DNA of 64,000 nt from a virus: the IMG/VR virus record IMGVR_UViG_3300043409_002109, positions 62,001 to 126,000 of that record; one strand, 5' to 3'. The notes beneath the pieces are model-generated. The model worked only from the letters and a program-made list of their open reading frames with translations, ran no database searches and was not told the DNA's origin. Of this stretch, positions 25,511 through 34,546 are shown piece by piece. Every line of letters begins with the position of its first letter. The stretch's first letter is position 1. The translations under genes and the position numbers were made by a program.

Positions 25511-26590
25511 TTACTTTAGATTCATATGATCTAGACTTTCTCTTCGACCTGCTGATGTTATCCGAATAAAGGTAACATTGTCCGGGTGTAAATCTGCTAA
25601 AGTGACGAGTCCTAGATATGAAATAGCACTCTGGACGCCCTCTCTATATCTCATTATAAGAGTTTCGACAGTCTCTCCATCCCAGTACATATCTTTTGAG
25701 CTGGCCCCTTCGGGGCACCAGCTCGCTTGGCCTTTATAGTCTTTCTGGAACTCGGCGCTAGCCTGACCTCTGTAGACCTTTTTGTAAACCTGAGGCATAG
25801 CCTCAGCCTGTGGACCGCATATAAGAAGGCCTCCTTGATAAGAGTTGTCAACTTCCCATCCTGGAGCTTCAAAGGTCTTTGAGAACTCATGGCCCATCAT
25901 AATACCCTTAGCCCCAGCGGCAAGATACTTTACAGCATCTCCAGAATTTTTAATGCCACCATCGGCAATCACAATAGCTTTTGGATTATGATTGGCTACA
26001 TTATATACAGCTTCAAGCTGTGGAACGCCAATACCAGTTACAATTCTAGTTGTGCAGGCGGCTCCAGAACCTATACCTACTCTAAGGTGAGTAGCTCCAC
26101 TATCGAAACAGTGTCTACCTGCGCTAGAGCTAGCTATAGATCCAGACATTATGCTTTTTATGAATGTAAGTTCTTTTCGTAAAAATCTAATAGCATTTAA
26201 GCCCAGAACAGAATGTCCGTGGGCTATGTCTATTGCGACGTTTACGAAGAAGTCTTTTTCATTCGAAACAGGAACTTCTTCTAGCTCTTTTATGAAGTCT
26301 TGAAGATGCTCAGGAGTCCCCCCGACTGCAAAGAAAGCTTCCGTAGAGTGAAAGTCTCGGAGACATCTTGCTCTTTCTTCCTTCGAGAGGAAGCGGCTTA
26401 CAACAGGGATTTCGTTTAGTTCAAGCATTCGCTTTGTAAGCCAATAACCTGTCACTCTATCCATAGGAGCAGAGTAAATAAAAGGATTCAATGTTGCGTC
26501 TCGCCTTGATGCGAGTATCCCCTTCTGGGGTACAAGCAGTACGTCATCGGCTGATAAGAGTGTGTCTTCGTTTCTAAGTAAGCTCTTCAT
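25511..26590 (-). CDS. guaB: IMP dehydrogenase-family enzyme
   Basis: The likely start is ATG 26590, which overlaps the upstream stop and follows GGAACGAG; an ATG at 26605 is the alternative. The barrel shows [10 protein letters not shown], the catalytic loop [11 protein letters not shown] with the active-site Cys, [11 protein letters not shown], and a mobile flap with CPEG. The end [12 protein letters not shown] matches IMPDH rather than GMP reductase. There is no CBS pair, as in short IMPDHs. It oxidises IMP to XMP, the committed step to GMP. Why a phage carries it is open: guanine supply, or modified-purine metabolism. Confidence 0.85.
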   Translation of the reverse strand: MKSLLRNEDTLLSADDVLLVPQKGILASRRDATLNPFIYSAPMDRVTGYWLTKRMLELNEIPVVSRFLSKEERARCLRDFHSTEAFFAVGGTPEHLQDFIKELEEVPVSNEKDFFVNVAIDIAHGHSVLGLNAIRFLRKELTFIKSIMSGSIASSSAGRHCFDSGATHLRVGIGSGAACTTRIVTGIGVPQLEAVYNVANHNPKAIVIADGGIKNSGDAVKYLAAGAKGIMMGHEFSKTFEAPGWEVDNSYQGGLLICGPQAEAMPQVYKKVYRGQASAEFQKDYKGQASWCPEGASSKDMYWDGETVETLIMRYREGVQSAISYLGLVTLADLHPDNVTFIRITSAGRRESLDHMNLK

Positions 26591-26849
26591 AGTATCTCGT
26601 TCCATTTATATTTGGTATGTCTTTAGCTCTTATTCCAATGTCGATCCATCCTCCTTCGCGAGGAAGAACTTCCATAACACAGGCTTGATATGGTTTTGAA
26701 CAGTAAATATTTTCAGTTTCTAAGAGTAGCTCTGTGTACTCTAGCATGACTGAACATGCTTCTGAAAAACTTAGATAAGGTCCATAGGTCTTCGTTATGG
26801 TATTTACTTCAGTTGTTGCTTCAACGTAAATTAAGAAAAATGTATCCAT
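26574..26849 (-). CDS. Hypothetical protein (91 aa)
   Basis: It begins DTFFLIYVEATTEVNTITKTYG, a strand-rich region followed by a helix (SFSEACSVMLEYTELLLETE), then an Ile-rich end. The layout of a strand pair plus helix is like the small proteins at 15535-16021. It directly precedes guaB. Function is unknown. Confidence 0.5.
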   Translation of the reverse strand: MDTFFLIYVEATTEVNTITKTYGPYLSFSEACSVMLEYTELLLETENIYCSKPYQACVMEVLPREGGWIDIGIRAKDIPNINGTRYYEELT

Positions 26850-27914
26850 TTAAATCTCGTTTGGTGTTCCGTCTTTGTTGTAGCAAGTGTTTCTATGAGG
26901 ACACCATCCACAGTTGAAATCACCTTTAACAGGCAATTTCAATTCTACTTTAGGCTTTAAGTCCATAGACTCTCTTTCAAGATTTTCTTGCTCTCTCTCT
27001 CTTATTTTTTCTAATTGCGTTCGATCTGTTTTATTTAAGCTATCGAAAATTTCTGGCGAATCAAAATCTTCTCTTGTGTACTGAAGTTTAAAATCTCTAT
27101 TCGGGATTTCTTGTTTCATAACATAAGAAGCAATCACACTATATTGTTCCAAGATGCTGTTAATAGTAATTAGAGATTTAGTCCATTTAGTTTTAAGAGG
27201 ACTAACTCCTCTGTACCAAATATAGATTAAACCATCTTCATCTTCTTCAGTCCGAACCAAGTACTCTGCGTATTTGCCGCCACCACGATCTCCATAGACT
27301 AGTCTACTTGGGCCGTAAGCCTCATCATTGGATGCTACCCACCAGTGGTAGAGCGCAATCTGCATAAGGTTCTTGTCTCTTGGAGAGCCAAGTTGTCCTT
27401 TTCGATGGTCGGCGTCGGTTCCGATAACTTTGTCCGCTCCGTAGGAGTAGACTGATTTCGCCTCTACTATACTCAATTTGTTTGTTTCTATATCTATGAT
27501 AACAATGTCCTCTTTACCAGAGACATTATGGCTTTTAATATAGACAGGTACTTGAGTATAGACGAAGATTCCTGAATTCTTGCACTGTTCAATGAGGTAC
27601 TCTTCATAGAGTTCTCCCATTGCCCATATGAATCTCATATAATTCGAGACAGGAATTTCTTCCTCTTTTAAACGTTCAACTAATTCTTTTGATTTTTCAA
27701 ATCTGATTGGATCATATTTGTAGTTCTCTTTCAGAAGTCTGAAGAAAGCCTGTCTGCGACACTGCCCTACTACCTGTTCTTGACCATTCGTAGAAATAAT
27801 AGCAGTGGCCTCCGAGGGCCACTGCGTTGGTTCCTTGCTGTCGCCAGGGCGAGGGCGAGAAATATTATTTAAGATATGATCAAGGACAGCGAAATTACTG
27901 TCCTTGTGTGTCAT
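26850..27914 (-). CDS. Cas4-like 4Fe-4S PD-(D/E)XK nuclease
   Basis: The order is that of Cas4/RecB exonucleases. QCRRQAFFRLLKEN carries the first cluster Cys and Arg. GKEDIVIIDIETNKLSIVEAKS carries the PD..(D/E)-x-K catalytic residues. The end CGWCPHRNTC supplies the last three Cys. GSPRDKNLMQIALYHWWVA fits the conserved Q-x3-Y helix. These enzymes resect DNA ends in recombination. No cas genes or CRISPR repeats lie nearby, so it is a phage recombination enzyme, not a CRISPR element. It starts inside the end of the 98-aa gene. Confidence 0.82.
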   Translation of the reverse strand: MTHKDSNFAVLDHILNNISRPRPGDSKEPTQWPSEATAIISTNGQEQVVGQCRRQAFFRLLKENYKYDPIRFEKSKELVERLKEEEIPVSNYMRFIWAMGELYEEYLIEQCKNSGIFVYTQVPVYIKSHNVSGKEDIVIIDIETNKLSIVEAKSVYSYGADKVIGTDADHRKGQLGSPRDKNLMQIALYHWWVASNDEAYGPSRLVYGDRGGGKYAEYLVRTEEDEDGLIYIWYRGVSPLKTKWTKSLITINSILEQYSVIASYVMKQEIPNRDFKLQYTREDFDSPEIFDSLNKTDRTQLEKIREREQENLERESMDLKPKVELKLPVKGDFNCGWCPHRNTCYNKDGTPNEI

Positions 27915-28191
27915 CTAAATTTACGCCCTTATTTTCCATCGCACTGCGAATACGGGAAACCTCTTCATCAATTTCTGCGGATCGTCGTTCGGCGAATTCT
28001 AAGAATTCATTTTCGAGATCTAAGACTATAAGAGGATTCCCCTCGGAATCTCTGGCGGCCTTAATTTTCTCAATTAAGTATTCCATATGAAGACCTAACT
28101 GGACTACATTCTGTCCCATATAATTCAGGCGCTGATCTAGCTTACCGAATGCTCCGATAAGCTGCTGGTCTGTTAACATTCTTTCTGACAT
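27895..28191 (-). CDS. Hypothetical helical protein (98 aa)
   Basis: A fully helical, heptad-rich protein (RLNYMGQNVVQLGLHMEYLIEKI; LEFAERRSAEIDEEVSRIRS), probably a coiled-coil oligomer. Its stop overlaps the Cas4-like gene start by 20 bases, so the two may be partners. No family was recognised. Confidence 0.5.
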   Translation of the reverse strand: MSERMLTDQQLIGAFGKLDQRLNYMGQNVVQLGLHMEYLIEKIKAARDSEGNPLIVLDLENEFLEFAERRSAEIDEEVSRIRSAMENKGVNLDDTQGQ

Positions 28192-28227
28192 CTATTCCTC
28201 TTTTAATTTTAGCCTTTAGCGGCTTGT

Positions 28228-29328
28228 TTATATGACACTTTTCTTTGGCGGCATTACGTAGCCCAAGTACACAGGGCCGCTCTTATTGAAATCACAGTTG
28301 CCTTCTTCATCCTGGTAAACAACAGCATAACCATTAACGGCGCCACCGAAGAACTCCAGCTTTGGACTATGAGCATAAGTCATAAGTCCAGAAAGGCAAC
28401 CCTGTTCGATAAGAAGCTGCTGGGCATGAATCCCCTTGTAGAACTTATGTACATGGCCTATTACTACACAGTCAATAGCACCATGCTGATAGCGGCTATT
28501 AAAATAGTTAGCTACAGTCTGAACTGTAGCTCCCGGCTTTCCGCCACCACGACCATGAGGATGTGCGAAGATTGTTCTGCCTATCCGAAGGTACCAAGAC
28601 TCCCTCTGGTCATAGAAGACGTTAGAGAAGTCTTTCCGATCTACTAAGAGTCCTGTTTCATCTAGCATCTCGCCATTGGCAAGTCTAGCTAATAGGTCCG
28701 GGCGGAATATCTGAGAGGCCTCTTGTTCAAAACCTTCTCTGGCAAGAGCTTTCGCTGAGCGTACATCGTGGTTACCTGCTATGAGATAAACCTTAGGGAA
28801 TAGCTCGGCGCAAAGATTCACGAATTCAAAAGCTGCCTGGTACTCATGCAGGGCAGCAATTCTCTTGTGCTTCTCAAATGTACTGAACACATGGCCCTCA
28901 AAGATATCTCCATTGAGAACACAGATGTCAGCATCTTCATGAGCTTTAACAGCTTCCATTAGATAATCAACACGAGCATAAGGGAAATGAATATCACTTA
29001 AGGTGAGTATCTTTACGCCTGCACTAGTCGGGCGGCCTACGTTATAGTCTTCTGACTCGTCCTCATACTCTTTCTGAATAGCAGCTATCTTTCTAGCCCG
29101 CTCTGTTAGCGGGTTAATCGTTCTGTATTCTTTGAAAGTGACTGGATTTAAGGCTTCACGAGAAATCTTTTTGCGGATAGCCTCTTCTGTTCTTTCACAA
29201 GGAAAGCCAGGGAGGCCCTGATCGTGTCGTCGATTAATCTGCTCTGCGATCTCTCTTTGAGAATTTGTAGGAAGAAGTATTCTTAGGAGATGCTCTTCTT
29301 CAGGGCGCCATTTGAATGTTGTATTCAT
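28228..29328 (-). CDS. Metallophosphoesterase with N-terminal DNA-binding-like domain
   Basis: Residues 1-75 resemble a SANT/Myb-type helix-turn-helix (WRPEEEHLLRILLPTNSQREIAEQ ... AIRKKIS). Residues 100-340 are a calcineurin-like phosphoesterase with SDIHFPY, NGDIFEG, AGNHD, FAHPHGRG and GHVHK. The metal-binding Asp/His/Asn set is intact. The fusion suggests a DNA-directed phosphodiesterase, for example a nuclease of SbcD/Mre11 type or a phage DNA-end enzyme. The gene directly follows dnaE exon 2, so it probably belongs to the replication block. Confidence 0.8.
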   Translation of the reverse strand: MNTTFKWRPEEEHLLRILLPTNSQREIAEQINRRHDQGLPGFPCERTEEAIRKKISREALNPVTFKEYRTINPLTERARKIAAIQKEYEDESEDYNVGRPTSAGVKILTLSDIHFPYARVDYLMEAVKAHEDADICVLNGDIFEGHVFSTFEKHKRIAALHEYQAAFEFVNLCAELFPKVYLIAGNHDVRSAKALAREGFEQEASQIFRPDLLARLANGEMLDETGLLVDRKDFSNVFYDQRESWYLRIGRTIFAHPHGRGGGKPGATVQTVANYFNSRYQHGAIDCVVIGHVHKFYKGIHAQQLLIEQGCLSGLMTYAHSPKLEFFGGAVNGYAVVYQDEEGNCDFNKSGPVYLGYVMPPKKSVI

Positions 29329-29330
29329 TA

Positions 29331-31526
29331 TTAACCTTTATATATGTCTATAGTATCTGCAAATATTTCAATGATTGGAGCTTCTTGAGAAACTTTACCT
29401 GAGACTTTTATTAAATCTTTTACCTCTGGTAGTGCTCGGTATTTAATAATTTGAGCATAACTTCTAGGGAATAGAATTATCTTTGCAGTTGCTGTGCCAT
29501 CGCCTATTTCTAGAATAGCCATAGGTTGGCCTTTTTTTGTTTTCATATCTCTTACTTCTATTACCATTCCGCAAACCACTGCGTTAACACCTTCAAAGAC
29601 GTTAACTAAAGCTTCTGCTTCGGAGTAGATCATTCGTGCAGGGTGTCTCCCTAAGAAGCACCCTATGTATTCTTGTTGAATCATCATTTGATGTAAGGTG
29701 ATAGGTATTTTACTATGTCTCTCTAGGGTTGGCATAGTAGGAAACTCTTTTTCTTTTAAGCTAACTTTCTTTCGAAGGTTTGAAGTTGTTTCTAAGAACT
29801 CTAACTCTTCTGCTGTAAGTTCTCTATCCTTCTTTCTTGCCTCTATCTTTTTAAGTTCAGTTCGGCGCGCGATCAAGGGCTCCAGTTCAAGATTCTCTTT
29901 TTCTCTGATTTTAATCTCTGCTTTTCTTTCATAAAATTCTTGGAGTTCTGTTTTGAAATCATAGAGTTTATGCATTTGAGCAAGTAGGTCTTGTCTGAGG
30001 TAGCCCATAGTATCGAAGGCTCCTGCATTCACTAGAGATTCAAAGACTTTGGTATTTATTTTCTGGGTATTTACTCTTTCAATGAAATCGTTAATATCTT
30101 TAAAAGGGAGTTTACCTCTAGCTGATATGATTGCTTGAGAAGCGGTCTTACCGCAAGAACGGATACCGTTCAACCCAAAATATATTTCTCCCTCGGCCAC
30201 AATATGAAAGCCAAGGTAAGATTTCTGTACTGAGGGCGGTGAGATTCTAATTCCTAATTCTCTTGCTTCAATAATATATTCAGGAGCTTTGGCGGCCCAA
30301 TCTTTAGGCATCATATCTTCTGATCTTACGCTCATTAAAGAGCAAAAGAATTCAGTAGGATAGTTCGCTTTAAAGTAGGCACAGAGGTAGGAAACGTAAC
30401 TGTAGGCTACGGCATGTGATTTGTTAAATAAATATTCTCCGCACCCAAGAATAATTGCCCAGAGATAATCTATCTGATGATCGTTGAGCCCATATCTTTG
30501 ACAACCTTTTTTAAAGGGCTCTGTTATAGTGGCGAGGTATTTGAGATCTTTCTTCCCTATCGCTCTTCTGGCTAAATCGGAATCAACTAGGTCTAGCCCT
30601 GCTATTTCTACGAACAATAGCATGAGCTGTTCTTGGTAGACCAATACATTCCTTGTGTCTTTCCAAAGGGTTTGAATCGCTTCAGGTATTTCGGGATCAG
30701 GATCATTGTTTAGATACCTATCTAGGAATCCTGCTGATGATGGCCCAGGCCGAACAAGTGATGTTATATCACTCAGCTCTCCTATACTTTTAGGCTGAGC
30801 TTGCAATGAGGCGCGTTTGATAGAAGCTGATTCTTCGAACTGGAACACTCCAGTCAAGTGACCATCAGCAAATAATTTATAAGCTTTTGGATCTCCGTCA
30901 GGAACAGTATAAATATCGTATACCTTATTGTGTCGCTCGCGTATAAGTTTCACACATCTCTTTAGGATATCTAAGTTCTTGATAACCAGGAAGTCGAATT
31001 TAATGAGACCTTGAGCTTCGGTATCTCCCATTTCAAACTGAGTTATTCTTTCATAGTCTTTATTTCTCCAGACAGGAACGTGATTCGCTATAGGAGTATT
31101 GTTTATCACCATGCCAGCCGCGTGAACCCCATAGTTAGATACCATACCTTCTAACTGGTAACAGAAATCATGCCAATCTTTATATTTGCCGATAGTGAGT
31201 TCAGGTTGCTCTGGGTAATTTTTGTCTGGATTACCTTCTATGATTTCTTTGAATGTGGCTTCTTTCCCGAATAAGGGTGGCGGTATTTTTCCCAGGATTG
31301 TTTGCATGAGACTATAATGGGTCTCTCTCTCAGCAGGGTTCTCTGGCTCGGTTAGTTTGAAGTAGCGGCGCGTTAAGCTCTTAGTCCCGAATGTTCCTTG
31401 AGTACCTATGTTAGCTACATTGTCGCGGCCCCACTCTTCTACTATCCATTCTAGGACTTTCTCTCGACCTTCTCCATCAAAGTCCATGTCAATCGTTGTG
31501 TTTGGATAGATCGTTATTCTATCACT
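29331..31526 (-). CDS. dnaE: DNA polymerase III alpha subunit (DnaE), exon 2 / C-terminal part
   Basis: Encodes the palm, thumb, fingers, HhH and OB parts. Palm residues are in TIDMDFDGEGREKV (equivalent to the PDFDVDF catalytic pair of E. coli DnaE); later come IKFDFLVIKNLDILKR, VRPGPSSAGFLDRYL, YQEQLMLLF and FNKSHAVAYSYVSYL. The frame has an internal ATG at 31487 but no ribosome site, and homology continues upstream through SDRITIYPNTTID to 31526. There the coding homology stops at a group I intron end. The predicted joint with exon 1 is RFLN|SDRITIYPN, giving 1133 aa in total. Confidence 0.85.
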   Translation of the reverse strand, partial: SDRITIYPNTTIDMDFDGEGREKVLEWIVEEWGRDNVANIGTQGTFGTKSLTRRYFKLTEPENPAERETHYSLMQTILGKIPPPLFGKEATFKEIIEGNPDKNYPEQPELTIGKYKDWHDFCYQLEGMVSNYGVHAAGMVINNTPIANHVPVWRNKDYERITQFEMGDTEAQGLIKFDFLVIKNLDILKRCVKLIRERHNKVYDIYTVPDGDPKAYKLFADGHLTGVFQFEESASIKRASLQAQPKSIGELSDITSLVRPGPSSAGFLDRYLNNDPDPEIPEAIQTLWKDTRNVLVYQEQLMLLFVEIAGLDLVDSDLARRAIGKKDLKYLATITEPFKKGCQRYGLNDHQIDYLWAIILGCGEYLFNKSHAVAYSYVSYLCAYFKANYPTEFFCSLMSVRSEDMMPKDWAAKAPEYIIEARELGIRISPPSVQKSYLGFHIVAEGEIYFGLNGIRSCGKTASQAIISARGKLPFKDINDFIERVNTQKINTKVFESLVNAGAFDTMGYLRQDLLAQMHKLYDFKTELQEFYERKAEIKIREKENLELEPLIARRTELKKIEARKKDRELTAEELEFLETTSNLRKKVSLKEKEFPTMPTLERHSKIPITLHQMMIQQEYIGCFLGRHPARMIYSEAEALVNVFEGVNAVVCGMVIEVRDMKTKKGQPMAILEIGDGTATAKIILFPRSYAQIIKYRALPEVKDLIKVSGKVSQEAPIIEIFADTIDIYKG

Positions 31527-31740
31527 CTGTATATTTCTATACAGACCAGACTATATCATCACCCTTTTCAGGGTGTCACACACTTCGACCTCACTTAAGG
31601 CCTACTCCCGCTCCCGGGATAGTCGTTGAACCTTCAAGAATATTTCTATTCAAGCTCGGCTGCTGATTGCCCAATCCTGAAGATTATTACTCGGTGAGTA
31701 CTTCAGGCTCTAAGGGGTTTCCAGCAATTCGTGTAATTTT
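31527..31740 (-). ncRNA. Group I intron catalytic core (3' half)
   Basis: On the - strand a canonical core can be read. P3 is TTACAC (31736-31731) with GTGTGA (31581-31576). P4 starts in TTGCTGGAAACC (31728-31717) and pairs with the AATCAGCAGC segment. The R box GTTCAACGACTAT and S box GATATAGTC form P7 as GACTAT/ATAGTC (31624-31619 with 31554-31549). P8 is CACCCT-GAAA-AGGGTG (about 31575-31560). Two small P7.1/P7.2-like hairpins fit subgroup IA. P9 is CTGTAT-AGAA-ATACAG, ending at the proposed terminal G at 31527. Confidence 0.85.
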
Positions 31741-32033
31741 TCGAATATCCTTTTCGGATATAAGGGACTGTGCATATCGCAATCCGGAGGACTTCCGCCA
31801 GTACTCTCTGATCGTTCCTTTTTTAGATCAATAGAATCTGTTAATCCGCTTGTATATAGCAATAAGCTATTGTAAGGATTAGCTTTAAAGAATTTATTTT
31901 CTTTAATGCATTTAAGGATGAATTCTAGATCACTATCTTTTGCTTTCTCTAACTCGAAAGACAAGAAATCTAAATCTACTTCATCTATTCGCTCTGTATA
32001 AAGACACTCTTTAACCTGTTGTCTTAGGTTCAT
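31710..32033 (-). CDS. Intron-internal ORF (107 aa), unknown
   Basis: A ribosome site (CACGGAGTATTAA) precedes ATG 32033. The product is acidic and Leu-rich (EVDLDFLSFELEKAKDSDLEF), and its 3' end runs into P3/P4 of the group I core, as intron-encoded ORFs often do. No LAGLIDADG, GIY-YIG, HNH or EDxHD motif was seen, so it is not an evident homing nuclease. It may be a remnant or a structural adaptor. Confidence 0.6.
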   Translation of the reverse strand: MNLRQQVKECLYTERIDEVDLDFLSFELEKAKDSDLEFILKCIKENKFFKANPYNSLLLYTSGLTDSIDLKKERSESTGGSPPDCDMHSPLYPKRIFEKLHELLETP

Positions 32034-32060
32034 TTAATACTCCGTGACCGGGTTGTTAAC

Positions 32061-32075
32061 TTGCAGAAACTGCAA
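32061..32075 (-). other. Hairpin at the 5' side of the intron (P1 or P2 candidate)
   Basis: On the - strand TTGCAG-TTT-CTGCAA forms a perfect 6-bp stem. It is flanked by AAAT before and GTT after, which extend the helix with a T-G wobble, like a group I P1. It lies 30 bases before the intron ORF. It could be P1 of the ancestral intron, or P2 if P1 lies at 36.6 kb. Confidence 0.45.
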
Positions 32076-32136
32076 ATTTAATTGATAATTCTTTTAGAAG
32101 ACCGGGCTTGATGCCCATTACCTTATGGATGAGAAC

Positions 32137-32550
32137 ATGGCTACTTATACTTCTGTTGCAAAAGTGCACCCTAGTTCGGCGCGGGTACTTTCAATTGCTG
32201 ATGTTAGCGACGGCGATCGAATTGACTTTATTGAGGCCTTAGGTCGCCCAGCCAGAAAGGTCCAGTTCTACATGACTGATGCCGCTGATGAGGTAGGGTA
32301 CACTCTTAACTCATTAAAGAAACTACGCACTGGACGTGAACACGAGATAGTTCTGTCTCAAGCAGAGCGATTCTTTGGAACCTACAACACAGAAGTTGTT
32401 GAGGTATGGTCAGGGGCAGCCTCCTTTCCGAGCCTTACTAGCACTGGCGCAACTACCTTAGAAACTGCTGATGGTATTTCTATTCACAGTATTCAGATTG
32501 ATTCCTTGACTCTTTCTGTTGGAACTACAATTTCAATCGTGGTGTGGTAA
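32137..32550 (+). CDS. Structural-type protein of the receptor-binding module (137 aa)
   Basis: The start is probably ATG 32137 (MATYTSVAKV), behind GGATGAG; an ATG lies 12 bases upstream. The protein is beta-rich with Ser/Thr (TSVAKVHPSSARVLSIADVSD ... LTLSVGTTISIVVW), typical of small virion or fibre-attachment proteins. It overlaps the glycine-rich adhesin gene by 7 bases. It is encoded on the opposite strand to dnaE, inside the region between the two dnaE exons. Confidence 0.65.
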   Translation: MATYTSVAKVHPSSARVLSIADVSDGDRIDFIEALGRPARKVQFYMTDAADEVGYTLNSLKKLRTGREHEIVLSQAERFFGTYNTEVVEVWSGAASFPSLTSTGATTLETADGISIHSIQIDSLTLSVGTTISIVVW

Positions 32551-33506
32551 TGCCAGGGCCTATGTCTTTGAGTACGCTGCTTCGTAGTCAAATATCAACA
32601 GTATCTAATACTGTTGATACGTTAGCTGTTGATGCTGCTGAGATTATTGTAAATGACCCCTATGCTTGGGGGACCGGAGCAGATGGTAATATCTCATTAG
32701 ATGGTATAACTACTGTTACTATTGGTGGGGTAAGTCATGCACCGTCAGGAAGCACTTATACTTTGACTCGGCCTTTGAACGCTAGAGTGCTTACTATTAG
32801 CAATGGTGTAGCTTTAAATTCTTCAGGCTTCTTAGTCCATTGTTGGGAATTAGCAGGTACCGGTACTATAAAAGATCGAGGAGCTAATGCCTCTGGCGGT
32901 ACAGCGGGGATGGGTCTTACTGCGAGTGGGACGACTCAAAGAACTTCTGGTAACGGTGGGGCTGGGGTATCTTCACCTGGCGCTGGTCAAGCGGGTTCAG
33001 CAATCACTAGCGCCCTTGGTGGTGGAGGAATGTCTGGAGGCACCGCAGGTGCTAACCCTGGTGGTGGAGGGGGCTCTCCAACTGTGCCTACTGCAGCTGT
33101 AGGGTTTCCTTCTTCTTCGATCTCTACTTGGGCGTTTCTAAAAGGTGTCAATGGTACTGCTTACGCAGGTGGTTCCGGTGGTGGTTCAGGGGCTATCGCT
33201 GTTGGCGCCTCTGGAACTTCTGGTGGCGGTGGTGGCGGTGGTGGGGTGATAGGTGTATTCGCACGGAAATCAGTAAGTACCATTACGATTAACGTCGGTG
33301 GGGGTAACGGGGGGAATGGGACTTCCAGCAGTGGTCAGGTCGGTGGTGGCGGTGGTGGTGGCGGTGGGTATGTTCTTTGCGTATACAAGGATGGCGCAGC
33401 TCCCACCATTACTGTGGGTGGCGGTACCGCTGGCTCTGCTGCTGGAGGCGCGAGCGCTGCTTCGAACGGTTCTTCTGGCAGCAGCACTGTAATACAGATG
33501 TCTTAG
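32544..33506 (+). CDS. Glycine-rich tail-fibre tip/adhesin-like protein (320 aa)
   Basis: After an N-terminal beta-rich part (residues 1-110), the chain is built of many poly-Gly/Ser runs separated by short hydrophobic strands (residues 115-310). This resembles the polyglycine-helix lattice of T-even gp38-type adhesins, where the loops between Gly runs bind the receptor. The terminal strand is STVIQMS. It probably defines host range. The layout inside the dnaE interruption and on the opposite strand is unusual. Gly repeats use varied codons (ggt/ggc/gga). Confidence 0.7.
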   Translation: MVMPGPMSLSTLLRSQISTVSNTVDTLAVDAAEIIVNDPYAWGTGADGNISLDGITTVTIGGVSHAPSGSTYTLTRPLNARVLTISNGVALNSSGFLVHCWELAGTGTIKDRGANASGGTAGMGLTASGTTQRTSGNGGAGVSSPGAGQAGSAITSALGGGGMSGGTAGANPGGGGGSPTVPTAAVGFPSSSISTWAFLKGVNGTAYAGGSGGGSGAIAVGASGTSGGGGGGGGVIGVFARKSVSTITINVGGGNGGNGTSSSGQVGGGGGGGGGYVLCVYKDGAAPTITVGGGTAGSAAGGASAASNGSSGSSTVIQMS

Positions 33507-33535
33507 GCTGGCAGCCTATCCCCCTTATTCAGTCG

Positions 33536-34546
33536 TTATGAGGCTGCTTTAAGCATTAGTCCGTCTGCTACTGCTGATGTATCCGTGCTTATGCAATGGT
33601 ATAGATCCGTAGCGCCGCTACGGATTGTCTTACCGCTCTGGAAGGACCCCGAGGGATAGATTCCGCGCAACATTCCCATCCGGGAACCGTTAGGCGATAC
33701 AGATCCGGAGTTGCGGTGGAAGGCCATAAGGTCCCCTACGAACATCCCGGCTGGAGTCGTGGTAGCTGCCACTGCAGTGCCTGCCTGCATCGTGTGCTTC
33801 CGGCCACCCGTGTATAGGGTGGAGGTCCCCGGTTGCCACACCATCCCGTGACAGGCTCCAGCTGTGGTGCCGTGGCCAAAAGGGGCTTGTGTAGCATTCG
33901 AATTGAGCCACGCATTAGTCATGATCCCGCTTCCACCCGTAGCCCACATTCCGTAGAGTCGATCGTCTGTCTCCGCGTCAAGCCCCCCGCTTGCAGCGTT
34001 CGTCTGATGAGGCTCCACAATCGCCCCAGAGGATAACCACGCTTGTTGGGTCACGGTTGTCCCGATAAGCTGGAGGAAGATCACCTCCTCCGAGATATAG
34101 GCTCGTACCTTGGCAGTGGTACTATTCCAAGTGGTGCCCGCAGCTCTCCAGTATCCGGAGTTGGTACCGCTCGTGAAGGGTTGAGCGTTTGCCCAGTCGT
34201 TCCACGCCCCGCGATTCTTAACGATTCCCATCAGCAAGTTAGAAGCCGTGAAGGTATCCGGGGATGCCATAGTAGGAGCAGGCGCCCCACTGTCCCCAGC
34301 CCAAATAAGACCGGGTGATAGACCCATGCCCGTTCCTCCTGGAGGAGTAGCATAAACAGCTTTAGTAACAGCTACGACCTGTCGATTCCAGGACCAGGTA
34401 TGAGTGGCTGCAAGTGCCGTTGCCCGGTAATCGTTGGCCGCTGAACAGGCGGTGTATATAGCGTCCAGGAGACCTTGAATGTCTGAGGAAGCGGGAGAGA
34501 CATCGGCCATTCTATAGAATGTAAGAGATGATAGAGGGAGTGCCAT
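33536..34546 (-). CDS. Receptor-binding or tail-tip protein (336 aa), GC-rich
   Basis: A mixed beta protein rich in Ala, Thr, Gly and Trp (YRATALAATHTWSWNR; GIWAGDSGAPAPTM-like; FGHGTTAGACHGMVWQPG) with no membrane or enzyme motif. It overlaps the start of the large repeat-fibre gene upstream in transcription by one base, so it is likely the distal part of the same fibre. Its base composition is clearly more GC-rich than flanking phage genes, suggesting recent acquisition. Confidence 0.6.
   Translation of the reverse strand: MALPLSSLTFYRMADVSPASSDIQGLLDAIYTACSAANDYRATALAATHTWSWNRQVVAVTKAVYATPPGGTGMGLSPGLIWAGDSGAPAPTMASPDTFTASNLLMGIVKNRGAWNDWANAQPFTSGTNSGYWRAAGTTWNSTTAKVRAYISEEVIFLQLIGTTVTQQAWLSSGAIVEPHQTNAASGGLDAETDDRLYGMWATGGSGIMTNAWLNSNATQAPFGHGTTAGACHGMVWQPGTSTLYTGGRKHTMQAGTAVAATTTPAGMFVGDLMAFHRNSGSVSPNGSRMGMLRGIYPSGSFQSGKTIRSGATDLYHCISTDTSAVADGLMLKAAS

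Noticed and set aside
26850-27914. Cas4-like nuclease as a sign of a CRISPR system
   Set aside because: No cas1/cas2 or repeat-spacer array was seen anywhere in the window; Cas4-like nucleases are common phage recombination enzymes.
31487-31487. ATG 31487 as an independent start of a C-terminal polymerase subunit
   Set aside because: No ribosome site precedes it and homology continues upstream.
33504-33518. TAGGCT-GGC-AGCCTA hairpin between convergent genes
   Set aside because: Only 6 bp and no T-run; weak as a terminator.
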